Part shown: positions 51,691-60,186 of the stretch, piece by piece
Numbering within the stretch: the first letter of the stretch is position 1
How the letters are laid out: every line of letters begins with the position of its first letter
DNA from: Burkholderiales bacterium
Lineage (GTDB): Bacteria > Pseudomonadota > Gammaproteobacteria > Burkholderiales > Burkholderiaceae_F
Direction of reading: 5' to 3'
Assembly (NCBI GenBank): GCA_016716275.1
Contig: JADJWR010000003.1
Span: forward strand, 1,054,001 to 1,118,000
Length of the DNA stretch: 64,000 bases
Made by a program: the position numbers and the translations under genes
Notes under the pieces: model-generated
Seen by the model: the letters and a program-made list of their open reading frames with translations, nothing else
Databases searched by the model: none
Told to the model about the DNA's origin: nothing

Positions 51691-51713
51691 CCCCTCCCCT
51701 TGAAAGGGAGGGG
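51691..51713. repeat. Hairpin repeat between lolC and lolD
   Basis: CCCCTCCC (51691-51698) and GGGAGGGG (51706-51713) form a perfect 8-bp stem with a 7-nt loop. It resembles a dispersed extragenic palindrome and has no U-tract, so it is unlikely to be a terminator. It could stabilise the upstream lolC mRNA or moderate lolD expression. Confidence 0.5.
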
Positions 51714-51734
51714 AAACGGTCGGCGGCTGCGCCG

Positions 51735-53003
51735 CTAGTCATATCGAAGCGCCTCGGCCGGCCGCGTGCGCGAGGCGCGCCAGCTCGGATACAGCGTCGC
51801 CACCAGCGACAGCACCAGCGAGATCACCGTGATCGGCACGATGTCTGCGGCACGCGGATCCGAAGGCAGCGCGCTGATGAAGTAGACCTCGCGCGGCAGG
51901 AACTGCACGTTCATCAGCCGCTCGATCGCCGGCACGAGCACGTCGAGGTTGGCTGCCAGCAGCAGCCCGCCGCCCGCCCCGATCAGCGTGCCGAACACGC
52001 CGATCAGCGCGCCCTGCACGATGAACACCGCCATCACGCTGCGCGGGCTGGCGCCGAGCGTGCGCAGGATGGCTATGTCGGCCTGCTTCTCGGTGACGGT
52101 CATCACCAGGGTGGAGACCAGGTTGAACGCCGCCACCGCGACGATCAGCGTCAGGATGATGAACATCATCCGCTTCTCGGCCCGCACCGCCGCGAAGTAG
52201 GTCGGATTCTGCCGCGACCAGTCGCGCACCAGCATGCCCGCCGGCAGCGAGCGCGCCAGCTCGCCCGCCACCTGCGGCGCGCGCTCGGCGTCGCGCAACC
52301 GCAGCCGCACGCCCGTCGGTCCTTCGGCGCGGTACAGCCGCTGCGCGTCGCCGAGATGGATCATCGCCAGCGAGCTGTCGAACTCGAAGTGACCCGACGA
52401 GAACGTGCCGACCACGGTGAACTGGCGCAGCCGCGGCACCACGCCGGCCGGCGTCACCGTGCCCTGCGGCGAGATCAGCGTCACCTTGTCGCCGACCGTC
52501 ACCCGCAGCGCGCGGGCCAGTTCGATGCCGAGGATCACGTTGAACTGCCCGTCGACGAGCAGCGAGACGTCACCGCCGGCGGTCTTGCGCGCGATGTCCG
52601 ACACCTCGGGCTCCAGCGCCGGGTCGACGCCGCGCACCAGCGCGCCGCGCACGATGTCGCCCTGGGCGAACATCCCCTGCGCATTGACGAACGGCGCCGC
52701 AGCCGTCACCTCGGGGTTGCGCTTCGCCTGCGCGATGACCGACTGCGGGTCGATCAGATGGCCGCCGGTCGAGCCGATCTCGACGTGCGCCACTGCCGCC
52801 AGCATCCGCTCGCGCACTTCCTTGACGAAGCCGTTCATCACCGACAGCACGACGATCAGAGCCGCCACGCCGAGCGCGATGCCGGCCATCGACACCGCCG
52901 AGATGAACGAGATGAAGGCATTGCGCCGCCGCGCGCGGCGCCCGGCCCGCGTGTAGCGCAGGCCGATGCGGACTTCGTAGGGGAGGTTCAAGAGGGGGAC
53001 CAT
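51735..53003 (-). CDS. lolC: Lipoprotein-releasing ABC transporter permease LolC/E
   Basis: A 422-residue inner-membrane permease with the MacB-like topology: a first TM (FISFISAVSMAGIALGVAALIVVLSVMNGF), a long periplasmic domain (about residues 60-265) and three C-terminal TMs beginning MMFIILTLIVAVAAFNLVSTLVM (split here for length). RIGLRYTRA at the N-terminus is the LolC/E signature. I chose the ATG at 53003 (MVPLLNLP); an ATG at 53021 adds six residues and cannot be excluded. Only one permease gene is present, so it may work as a LolF-type homodimer or pair with one encoded elsewhere. Confidence 0.92.
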   Translation of the reverse strand: MVPLLNLPYEVRIGLRYTRAGRRARRRNAFISFISAVSMAGIALGVAALIVVLSVMNGFVKEVRERMLAAVAHVEIGSTGGHLIDPQSVIAQAKRNPEVTAAAPFVNAQGMFAQGDIVRGALVRGVDPALEPEVSDIARKTAGGDVSLLVDGQFNVILGIELARALRVTVGDKVTLISPQGTVTPAGVVPRLRQFTVVGTFSSGHFEFDSSLAMIHLGDAQRLYRAEGPTGVRLRLRDAERAPQVAGELARSLPAGMLVRDWSRQNPTYFAAVRAEKRMMFIILTLIVAVAAFNLVSTLVMTVTEKQADIAILRTLGASPRSVMAVFIVQGALIGVFGTLIGAGGGLLLAANLDVLVPAIERLMNVQFLPREVYFISALPSDPRAADIVPITVISLVLSLVATLYPSWRASRTRPAEALRYD

Positions 53004-53064
53004 GCGATAGGCGCTGGGCATTCTATCGAAGGCACTCGTCGGCACGCTCGTAGAATCCTTCGCC

Positions 53065-54099
53065 ATGCGCTGGACCGTCGTCGTTGCCGGTGGCTTGCTG
53101 CCCTCACCGATCGCCGCCGATGTGATTGCCGGCGCGGCCGCGCCGTGGCTGACCCAGGTGCTCGCGCGGGCGCAGGCCGCGCCGGCGGAGAGTTTCGAGC
53201 CGGGCGGCGCGCCCCACCTGACCTGGCTGTGGCGCGAGTTCGGCGGCGCCGGCGAGCCGGTGACAGCGCCCTTCGCGCTGCGCGCGCTCGACGACGCCGC
53301 CGATGCCGGCGCGCAGTGCTGGCACCTCGACCCGGTGCACTTCACCTTCGCGCGCGATCACCTGCTAGTGTCGCCGCTCGAGCAGCCGCCGACGCCGCCG
53401 GAGGAAGCGGTGCTGGCGGCGCAAGTGCAGGCGGTGCTCGATGAGTTCGCCGCCGAAGGCGGAGCGAAGCTCCTCCGGCATGGCGGCCACTGGCTGCTGA
53501 CCCTCGCGCGACCGTGGTCGGTGCGCGCGACGCCGCTCGACGGTGCCGTCGGCCAGCCGGCCCACGAACACTGGCCGACGGGCGCCGAGGCGCCGCTGTG
53601 GCGCCGGTTGCTCAACGAGATCCAGATGCGCTGGCACGGCGAGCCGCTCAACGAGGAACGCGAAGCGCGCGGCGGCAAGCCGGTCAATGCGCTGTGGCTG
53701 CACGGCGGCGGCGCCTGGACGGCGTTGCCGTCGCAACCGTTCGCCGCAGTGGCCGACGCCGACCCGGTGTTGCGCGGCTGGGCGCTGGCCGCGGGTCTGC
53801 CGCGCGCGGCACTGCACGACAGCGATGCGGTCCCGCCGCGTGGCGACACCGCCTCGATCCGCCGCGACCTGCTGGTGCCGGCGCAGTTCGAAGCCTGGGG
53901 CCAGTGGCTCGACCGACTGGCGCGGCTCGACGCTGACCTGCGCGACCTGCAGCAGGCCTGCTTCGCCGCCGGCTTCGACGAGCTGGCGCTGGTGCTGTGC
54001 GGACGGCGCGAGGCGCGCGTCGTCCGCCTGCGCCGCGGTGACGCGTGGCGGCTGTGGCGTCGCGCACCGCTGGCGCCGCTGTTCGCCGAGGCCGAGTGA
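53065..54099 (+). CDS. RpfE-type regulatory protein (COG4255)
   Basis: A 344-residue protein of the RpfE/COG4255 family, annotated in relatives as a cofactor-independent phosphoglycerate-mutase-like or regulatory protein. Characteristic segments are MRWTVVVAGGLLPSPI, CWHLDPVHFTFARDHL, WHGEPLNEEREARGGKPVNALWLHGGGAW and DLLVPAQFEAWGQWL. Its activity is unknown. It is found directly upstream of recJ in many Betaproteobacteria, as here, and is divergent from lolC with 61 nt between them. Confidence 0.85.
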   Translation: MRWTVVVAGGLLPSPIAADVIAGAAAPWLTQVLARAQAAPAESFEPGGAPHLTWLWREFGGAGEPVTAPFALRALDDAADAGAQCWHLDPVHFTFARDHLLVSPLEQPPTPPEEAVLAAQVQAVLDEFAAEGGAKLLRHGGHWLLTLARPWSVRATPLDGAVGQPAHEHWPTGAEAPLWRRLLNEIQMRWHGEPLNEEREARGGKPVNALWLHGGGAWTALPSQPFAAVADADPVLRGWALAAGLPRAALHDSDAVPPRGDTASIRRDLLVPAQFEAWGQWLDRLARLDADLRDLQQACFAAGFDELALVLCGRREARVVRLRRGDAWRLWRRAPLAPLFAEAE

Positions 54100-54280
54100 G
54101 CGCGCCGGGCCGCCCCAAGCGCGAACTGCTCCCCCTCGGGGGGACGGCGCGCAGCGCCAAGGGGCCCGGGGCAGCGTTCCCCCTCGGGGGGACGGCGCGC
54201 AGCGCCAAGGGGGCTCCGTGAGCGCGCCGGGCCGCCCCAAGCGCGAACTGCTCCCCCTCGGGGGGACGGCGCGTAGCGCC
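54096..54280. repeat. Triplicated GC-rich palindromic repeat before recJ
   Basis: A 63-nt unit starting GTGAGCGCGCCGGGCCGCCC occurs at 54096-54158 and again at 54218-54280, with one visible base change (GCGCGC to GCGCGT). Its terminal part (CCCCCTCGGGGGGACGGCGC, ending AGCGCC) occurs a third time at about 54179-54206. Each core contains the palindromes CCCCCTCGGGGGG and GGCGC/GCGCC. Similar units are scattered through betaproteobacterial genomes. The repeat starts within the RpfE-type gene stop region and ends 11 nt before the recJ start, so it forms the recJ leader. Confidence 0.8.
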
Positions 54281-54291
54281 TCGGCAGCCCA

Positions 54292-55992
54292 ATGACCGCG
54301 CAACTGGTCCGCCGCCTGTTCGACGCGGACGCCGCGCGCCGGCTGGCGGCCGAGGGCATCGCGCCGCCGCTGGCGCGCGTGCTCGCCGCGCGCGGCATCA
54401 CCAGCGTGCGCGAGCTCGAGCTGCCGGCGCGCGACCTCATCGCGCCGCTGCGGCTGTCGCACATCGCAGAGGCCGCGAAGCTGCTCGCCGACCGCATCGC
54501 GGCCGGCGCGCGCCTGCTGATCGTCGCCGACTACGACTGCGACGGCGCCACCGCCTGCGCCGTCGCGCTGCGCGGGCTGCGCATGATGGGTGCGCGCGTC
54601 GATTACCTGGTGCCCAACCGCTTCGACTACGGCTACGGGCTGACGCCGGAGATCGTCGAACTCGCCGCCGCTGCCGCTTCGGGCCGGCCCGATCTGCTGA
54701 TCACGGTCGACAACGGCATCGCCAGCGTCGCCGGCGTGGCGCGGGCACGCGAACTCGGCATCGAGGTGCTGATCACCGATCACCACCTGCCGGGCGAGCG
54801 GCTGCCCGATGCGGCGGTGATCGTCAATCCCAACCAGCGCGGCTGTGGCTTCCCGAGCAAGAACCTGGCCGGCGTCGGCGTGATGTTCTACGTGCTGCTG
54901 GCACTGCGCGCCGAACTGCGCGCACGCGGCCGCTACAGCGAGGCGACGCAGCCGCGCCTGAACACGCTGCTCGACCTGGTGGCGCTCGGCACCGTGGCCG
55001 ACGTGGTGCCGCTCGATCGCAACAACCGCATCCTCGTTGCCGCCGGGCTGGAGCGCATCCGCAACGGGCTAGCCCAGCCGGGCATCGCGGCGCTGTTCCA
55101 GGTGGCCGGCCGCAGCAGCCGCACCGCGCGCGCCGCCGACCTCGGCTTCGCCGTCGGCCCGCGCATCAACGCCGCCGGCCGGCTCACCGACATGACGGTC
55201 GGCATCGAGTGCCTGCTCACCGACGATCCTGCCCGCGCCACTGAGCTGGCGCGCCAGCTCGACGAGCTGAACCGTGAGCGGCGTGCGATCGAGGCCGACA
55301 TGCAGGTCGACGCGCTGGCCGGGCTCGACGACGCCGAGCTCGGCGGCCGCCGCACGATCACGCTGTTCAACGAAGGCTGGCACCAGGGGGTGGTCGGCCT
55401 GGTGGCGTCGCGAGTGAAGGAGCGGCATCACCGGCCGACGATCGCCTTCGCCCGCGCCGACGCGCGCAGCCTGCGCGGCTCGGGCCGCTCGATCGAAGGC
55501 GTGCACCTGCGCGACGTGCTCGACCTGGTGACCAAGGCGGCGCCCAGCATGATCGACAGGTTCGGCGGCCATGCGATGGCCGCCGGACTGAGTCTCGCCG
55601 CCGAGTGCTACGAAGGCTTCAGCGAGGCTTTCGAGGCGGCAACGCGCGCCAGCGCCGACGCCGAACTGTTCGCCCGCCGCGTCGCCACCGACGGGCCGCT
55701 CGCAGCCACCGAGATCGGCCTGGCGCTCACCGAGGCTATCGACCGCCAGATCTGGGGTCAGGGATTCGCGCCGCCGCTGTTCGACAACGAGTTCGCGGTG
55801 GTCGAGCAGCGGCTGGTCAAGGAGGCGCACCTGAAGCTCACCCTCGAGCTCGACGGGCGCCGCCTGCCTGCCATCTGGTTCCGCCGCACGCAGCCGCTGC
55901 CGACCCGCGTGCGGCTCGCCTACCGGCCGGTCGAGGAGGAGTACCGCGGCGCCCGCAGCATCGCCCTGCACATCGAGCACGCGTCCCTATAA
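54292..55992 (+). CDS. recJ: Single-stranded-DNA-specific exonuclease RecJ
   Basis: RecJ degrades single-stranded DNA 5' to 3' in the RecF and mismatch-repair pathways. The 566-residue protein has the DHH-superfamily motifs LLIVADYDCDGATA (motif I), TVDNGIAS (II), LITDHHLPG (III, DHH) and a DHHA1 domain with GRSIEGVHLRDVL and RFGGHAMAAG. The C-terminal OB domain is present. No Shine-Dalgarno sequence is visible after the repeat. It precedes prfB in the conserved recJ-prfB-lysS order. Confidence 0.96.
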   Translation: MTAQLVRRLFDADAARRLAAEGIAPPLARVLAARGITSVRELELPARDLIAPLRLSHIAEAAKLLADRIAAGARLLIVADYDCDGATACAVALRGLRMMGARVDYLVPNRFDYGYGLTPEIVELAAAAASGRPDLLITVDNGIASVAGVARARELGIEVLITDHHLPGERLPDAAVIVNPNQRGCGFPSKNLAGVGVMFYVLLALRAELRARGRYSEATQPRLNTLLDLVALGTVADVVPLDRNNRILVAAGLERIRNGLAQPGIAALFQVAGRSSRTARAADLGFAVGPRINAAGRLTDMTVGIECLLTDDPARATELARQLDELNRERRAIEADMQVDALAGLDDAELGGRRTITLFNEGWHQGVVGLVASRVKERHHRPTIAFARADARSLRGSGRSIEGVHLRDVLDLVTKAAPSMIDRFGGHAMAAGLSLAAECYEGFSEAFEAATRASADAELFARRVATDGPLAATEIGLALTEAIDRQIWGQGFAPPLFDNEFAVVEQRLVKEAHLKLTLELDGRRLPAIWFRRTQPLPTRVRLAYRPVEEEYRGARSIALHIEHASL

Positions 55993-55993
55993 T
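55965..55993 (+). promoter_or_regulatory. prfB promoter with perfect -10 overlapping recJ stop
   Basis: TATAAT at 55988-55993 is a perfect -10 hexamer and overlaps the TAA stop of recJ (55990-55992). With a 16-17-nt spacer the -35 position reads CTGCAC or CCTGCA, which is weak. Transcription would start near 56000, about 20 nt before the prfB ATG. The overlap with coding sequence suggests that prfB is transcribed both from recJ and from its own promoter. Confidence 0.55.
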
Positions 55994-56020
55994 TCGCCGT
56001 TTCGAGTCGCGCAGGACACC

Positions 56021-57125
56021 ATGGAAGCGGAACGCATCAACGCGCTGGCGGCCACCGTCGCCGACCTGACCACCAGGCTCGGCGACCTGCGGAGGTATCT
56101 TTGACGTCGAGGCCAAAGAGCGTCGACTGACCGAGGTCACCCGCGCGCTGGAGGACCCCGGCGTGTGGAACGATCCCAAGCGGGCGCAGGAACTCGGCCG
56201 CGAGAAGAAGCTGCTCGACGACGTGGTCGGCCGGCTGCAGCGGCTGACTTCGGGCCTGGCCGACGCGCAGGAACTGTTCGAGATGGCGCGCGCCGACGAC
56301 GACGACGCGACGCTGCAGTCGATCGACGCCGACGTCGGCAGGCTCGGCAAGCAGGTCGCCGACCTCGAGTTCCAGCGGATGTTCAGCAATCCGCTCGACC
56401 CCAGCAACTGCTTTGTCGAGATCCAGGCCGGCGCCGGCGGCACCGAGGCGCAGGACTGGTGCGCCATGCTCGAGCGCATGTACCTGCGCTACGCCGAGCG
56501 CAAGGACTTCAGGCCGGAACTGCTCGAGGAGACCGAGGGCGAGGTGGCCGGGCTGAAGAGCGCGACGATCAAGGTCAGCGGCCCGTACGCCTTCGGCACG
56601 CTGCGCACCGAGACCGGCGTGCACCGGCTGGTGCGCAAGTCGCCGTTCGACTCGAATGCCCGCCGCCACACGTCGTTCGCCAGCGTGTTCGTCTACCCGG
56701 AAGTCGACGAGTCGATCGAGGTCGAGATCAATCCGGCCGACCTGCGGATCGACGTTTACCGGGCCAGCGGCGCCGGCGGCCAGCACGTCAACAAGACCGA
56801 ATCCGCGGTGCGCATCACGCACCTGCCGACCAACATCGTCGTGCAGAGCCAGAACGACCGCAGCCAGCACCGCAACCGCGCCGAGGCGATGGCGATGCTC
56901 AAGTCGAAGCTGTTCGAACTCGAGATGCGCAAGCGGCTGGCCGAGCAGGCCAAGCTCGAGGACTCCAAGACCGACATCGGCTGGGGCCACCAGATCCGCA
57001 GCTACGTGCTCGACCAGTCGCGCATCAAGGACCTGCGCACCAACGTCGAGATCGGCAACACGCAGGCTGTGCTCGACGGCGACCTCGATCCGTTCATCGA
57101 GGCGAGCCTGAAGCAGGGCGTCTGA
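56021..57125 (+). CDS. prfB: Peptide chain release factor 2, programmed +1 frameshift
   Basis: RF2 terminates translation at UGA and UAA. The gene is in two frames: 27 codons from ATG 56021 end at the in-frame TGA 56102-56104. Reading then shifts +1 after CTT (56099-56101) to continue from GAC 56103. The slippery context CGG AGG TAT CTT TGA C with the internal GGAGG (56091-56095) is the classical autoregulatory site: low RF2 favours frameshifting. The 367-residue product has the anticodon-like SPF (207-209) and the catalytic GGQ (252-254), at the positions of E. coli RF2. Without the shift only a short peptide is made. Confidence 0.97.
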
Positions 57126-57175
57126 GGCGCCGCCGGCCGACGCGTCTGCCCTCCCCGCCCGACCCCCTGACCGCC

Positions 57176-57928
57176 ATGGAACTCGTCATCCTCACCGGCG
57201 CCTCGCGCGGTCTCGGCCGCGCGATGGCCGAGCGGCTGCTCGCCGGCGACCGCGCACTGCTGACCATCTCGCGTCGGCCCGATCCGTCGCTCGACGCGCA
57301 GGCCAAGGCGTGCGGCGCCCATCTCGAACAATGGGCGCTCGACCTGGCGCACGACATCGGCGCCGCGGCGCGGCTCGAGGCCTGGCTGGGCAGGCAGGAT
57401 GCGGCCCGCTTCGGCGCCGCGACGCTGATCAACAACGCCGGCCTGCTCGGCCGCGTCGGTCCGCTGCAGGACGCCGATGCGGAGAATATCGCCGCGGCGC
57501 TGCGCGTCGGCCTGGAGGCGCCCGCGCTGCTCGCCGGTGCGTTCCTGCGCGCCACCGACGGCTGGCGCTTGCCGCGCAAGGTGCTGAACATCTCATCCGG
57601 TGCCGGCCGGCGGGCGATCGCCGGCTGGTCGGTCTACTGCGCCGCAAAGGCGGGGCTCGATCAGCTGTCGCGGGTGATGGCCGAAGACGAGGCGCGGCGA
57701 CCGAACGGCGCCAGGGTGGTGTCGTTGGCGCCGGGCGTCATCGACACCGACATGCAGGCGGAACTTCGCGCCGCCGATGCGGCGGGCTTCCCGGATCAGC
57801 CGCGCTTTCGCGAGATGAAGGCTGGCGGTGCGCTGACGTCGCCCGGTGATGCCGCAGACCGTGTGCTGGTCTACCTGGCCAGACCGGACTTCGGTGCCAA
57901 TCCGGTGGCCGACGTGCGCGATGCCTAG
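57176..57928 (+). CDS. Short-chain dehydrogenase, sepiapterin-reductase-like
   Basis: A 250-residue classical SDR with NADP(H)-binding TGASRGLG, LINNAG, a catalytic Ser in NISSGAG, YCAAK (Tyr/Lys) and APGVIDTDMQAEL. The overall pattern resembles the sepiapterin-reductase or benzil-reductase subgroup. The substrate is unknown. The ATG at 57176 begins the Rossmann fold directly. It lies 50 nt after prfB and 17 nt before the toxin-antitoxin operator. Its presence between prfB and lysS interrupts a pair that is adjacent in many proteobacteria. Confidence 0.85.
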   Translation: MELVILTGASRGLGRAMAERLLAGDRALLTISRRPDPSLDAQAKACGAHLEQWALDLAHDIGAAARLEAWLGRQDAARFGAATLINNAGLLGRVGPLQDADAENIAAALRVGLEAPALLAGAFLRATDGWRLPRKVLNISSGAGRRAIAGWSVYCAAKAGLDQLSRVMAEDEARRPNGARVVSLAPGVIDTDMQAELRAADAAGFPDQPRFREMKAGGALTSPGDAADRVLVYLARPDFGANPVADVRDA

Positions 57929-57944
57929 CCGATCAACCGCTGAA

Positions 57945-57972
57945 TGTGTCACACTTTGTCCGTTGTGACACA
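57945..57972 (+). promoter_or_regulatory. Inverted-repeat operator of the toxin-antitoxin operon
   Basis: TGTGTCACA (57945-57953) and TGTGACACA (57964-57972) form a perfect 9-bp inverted repeat with a 10-nt spacer, just upstream of the antitoxin ribosome-binding site (GGAG, 57975-57978). Phd/YefM antitoxins usually repress their own operon at such palindromes. It probably overlaps the promoter, but no certain -10 box is visible. Confidence 0.65.
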
Positions 57973-57984
57973 CTGGAGCTGGAC

Positions 57985-58236
57985 GTGAAAACTCTCGGGA
58001 TCCGCGAGGTACGACAGCGCTACGAGGTGCTGAAGGAAACCCTCGAGAAAGAAGGCGAGGTCATCCTCACCCATCACGGCAAGCCGTTCGCGCGCGTCCT
58101 GCCGCTGACGGGACTGACGCAGCAGCAACTGCGGGAGCAGCGCGGAAAGGAACTTGCGGCGTTCCGCGCCACGCAGAGGAAGCAGTCGGTGCCCTCCGAG
58201 GTCCTGGTGCGCGAGGATCGCGACTCTCGTGGCTGA
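57985..58236 (+). CDS. Antitoxin, Phd/YefM family
   Basis: The 83-residue product begins VKTLGIREVRQRYEVLKETL and continues GEVILTHHGKPFARVLPL, the Phd/YefM DNA-binding fold, followed by a charged C-terminal tail that would wrap the toxin. I chose GTG at 57985, which has GGAG 6 nt upstream. The frame also opens at GTG 57946, but that start lies inside the palindrome and would add residues not seen in the family. The gene overlaps the PIN toxin gene by 8 nt. Confidence 0.85.
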   Translation: MKTLGIREVRQRYEVLKETLEKEGEVILTHHGKPFARVLPLTGLTQQQLREQRGKELAAFRATQRKQSVPSEVLVREDRDSRG

Positions 58237-58675
58237 GCCGATCAGCTACGTCGACACATCGGCCCTTCTGAAGTGGTACGTGTCCGAGCCCGGCTCGGAT
58301 GCCGTCGCCGCATGGATCGAAGGGCAGTCGTCGCTGGTGTTCTCCAGGGTCGGCTGGCTCGAGTTCCGCTGCGCCGTGAACCGCCGCCGCCGTGCCCGGC
58401 ATCTCGACGACGCAACCGCCGATGACGTGCTCGGCCGCTTCTTCGCCGATGTCGCGGTTGGCGCCTATACGCTGCTGCCGCTCAATGACGAGCAGGCACT
58501 TGCCGCCAACGACCTGATCGCACGCCTGGCCGCACCGCTGCGGACGCTCGACGCGCTTCACCTCGCCGCCGCCATCGCACATGGCGCCGACTCGATCGCC
58601 ACTGCAGACCATGTCCTTGCCGTTGCGGCCAGGGAAATGGGGTTGACGGTTTCCCTGTTCGGACGCTCTCAATGA
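58229..58675 (+). CDS. PIN-domain toxin, VapC-like
   Basis: A 148-residue PIN-domain ribonuclease predicted to cleave RNA unless bound by the antitoxin. The acidic active-site residues are Asp9 in YVDTSALLKWY, Glu45 in WLEFRCAV, Asp108 in RTLDALHLA and Asp127 in IATADHVL. The GTG at 58229 overlaps the antitoxin gene by 8 nt, and the TGA stop overlaps the lysS start (ATGA, 58672-58675). Pairing of a Phd-type antitoxin with a PIN toxin is a known combination. Confidence 0.87.
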   Translation: MAEPISYVDTSALLKWYVSEPGSDAVAAWIEGQSSLVFSRVGWLEFRCAVNRRRRARHLDDATADDVLGRFFADVAVGAYTLLPLNDEQALAANDLIARLAAPLRTLDALHLAAAIAHGADSIATADHVLAVAAREMGLTVSLFGRSQ

Positions 58676-60186
58676 ACAGTCAAACGACGCCTGTCGCGGG
58701 AGCGGCGGAGAACCAGATCATCGCCGAGCGGCGCGCCAAGCTCGCCCGCCTGCGCGAGCGCGGCCCGGCCTTTCCGAACGATTTCGTCCGCACCCATCAT
58801 GCAGGCGACCTGCAGGCCAGGTACGGCGCGCTCGACCGCGACGAGATCGCTGCCGCCCGCGTCGAGGTGAAACTCGCCGGCCGCATGATGCTCAAGCGGG
58901 TGATGGGCAAGGCCAGCTTCGCCACGGTAGCCGACAGCTCCGGACGGATCCAGTTCTACGTCACGCCGGAGGACGTCGGCGCCGAGGTCTACGAGGCGTT
59001 CAAGCACTGGGACATCGGCGACATCCTCGGCGCCGAGGGCGAGCTGTTCAAGACGCAGAAAGGCGAGCTGTCGGTGCGGCTCCGCGCGCTGCGGCTGCTG
59101 GTGAAGTCGCTGCGGCCGCTGCCGGACAAGTTCCACGGCCTGGAAGACCGCGAGCTGCGCTACCGGCAGCGCTACGTCGATCTCATCATGAACGAGGAGA
59201 CGCGGCAGGCGTTCGTCGTGCGCAGCAAGGCGATCGCCGCCATGCGCGCCGTCATGGTCGAGCAGGGGTTCCTCGAGGTCGAGACGCCGATGCTGCAGGT
59301 GATCCCCGGCGGCGCGGCGGCCAAGCCGTTCGTCACCCACCACAATGCGCTCGACATCGACATGTTCCTGCGCATCGCGCCGGAGCTGTTCCTCAAGCGG
59401 CTGGTGGTCGGCGGCTTCGAGCGGGTGTTCGAGATCAACCGCAACTTCCGCAACGAGGGCCTGAGCCCGCGGCACAACCCCGAGTTCACCATGATGGAGT
59501 TCTACGCCGCCTATCACGACGTGCGCTGGATGATGGATTTCACCGAGCTGCTGCTGCGCGAGACGGCGGTGCGCGCCACCGGCTCGGCGGTGCTGGCCTA
59601 TCAGGGCGAGCGGATCGACTTCGGCGAACCGTTCGCGCGGCTCACCATCGTCGGGGCGATCAGGCAGCACGCGCCGCGCTACAGCGACGCGCAGCTGGCC
59701 GACCGCACCTTCCTGCACCGCGAGCTGCGCGGCATGGGCAGCACGCACGCCGAGGAAGCCGGGCTCGGCGCGCTGCAGCTGGCGCTGTTCGAGCAGGTGG
59801 CCGAGGCGAAGCTGGTGCAGCCGACCTACATCGTCGACTACCCGGTCGAAGTCTCGCCGCTGGCGCGCGCCTCCGACACGAAGCCCGGGGTCACCGAGCG
59901 CTTCGAGCTGTTCATCGCCGGCCGCGAGATGGCCAACGGCTTCTCCGAGCTGAACGACCCCGAGGACCAGGCCGCCCGCTTCATGGAGCAGGTCAAAGCA
60001 CGCGCCGCCGGCGACGAGGAGGCGATGTACTACGACGCCGACTACGTCCGCGCGCTCGAGTACGGCATGCCGCCCGCCGCCGGCTGCGGCGTCGGCGTCG
60101 ACCGCTTCATCATGCTGCTGACCGACGCGGCGAGCATCCGCGACGTGATCCTGTTCCCGCACATGCGGCCGGAGGAGCGCGTTTGA
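58672..60186 (+). CDS. lysS: Lysine--tRNA ligase, class II
   Basis: A 504-residue class II LysRS. It has the N-terminal OB-fold anticodon domain (GKASFATVADSSGRIQFYV), motif 2 with FEINRNFRNEGLSPRHNPEFT and motif 3 GCGVGVDRFIMLLTD; the first is given here in two parts because of its length. Length is normal. The ATG overlaps the toxin stop by 4 nt, so lysS translation may be coupled to that of the toxin. The Nudix gene follows with a TTGA overlap. Confidence 0.97.
   Translation: MNSQTTPVAGAAENQIIAERRAKLARLRERGPAFPNDFVRTHHAGDLQARYGALDRDEIAAARVEVKLAGRMMLKRVMGKASFATVADSSGRIQFYVTPEDVGAEVYEAFKHWDIGDILGAEGELFKTQKGELSVRLRALRLLVKSLRPLPDKFHGLEDRELRYRQRYVDLIMNEETRQAFVVRSKAIAAMRAVMVEQGFLEVETPMLQVIPGGAAAKPFVTHHNALDIDMFLRIAPELFLKRLVVGGFERVFEINRNFRNEGLSPRHNPEFTMMEFYAAYHDVRWMMDFTELLLRETAVRATGSAVLAYQGERIDFGEPFARLTIVGAIRQHAPRYSDAQLADRTFLHRELRGMGSTHAEEAGLGALQLALFEQVAEAKLVQPTYIVDYPVEVSPLARASDTKPGVTERFELFIAGREMANGFSELNDPEDQAARFMEQVKARAAGDEEAMYYDADYVRALEYGMPPAAGCGVGVDRFIMLLTDAASIRDVILFPHMRPEERV

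Noticed and set aside
51667..51734. Hairpin between lolC and lolD as a terminator
   Set aside because: The stem has no U-tract, and lolD needs read-through from lolC in this orientation, so a dispersed repeat is more likely.
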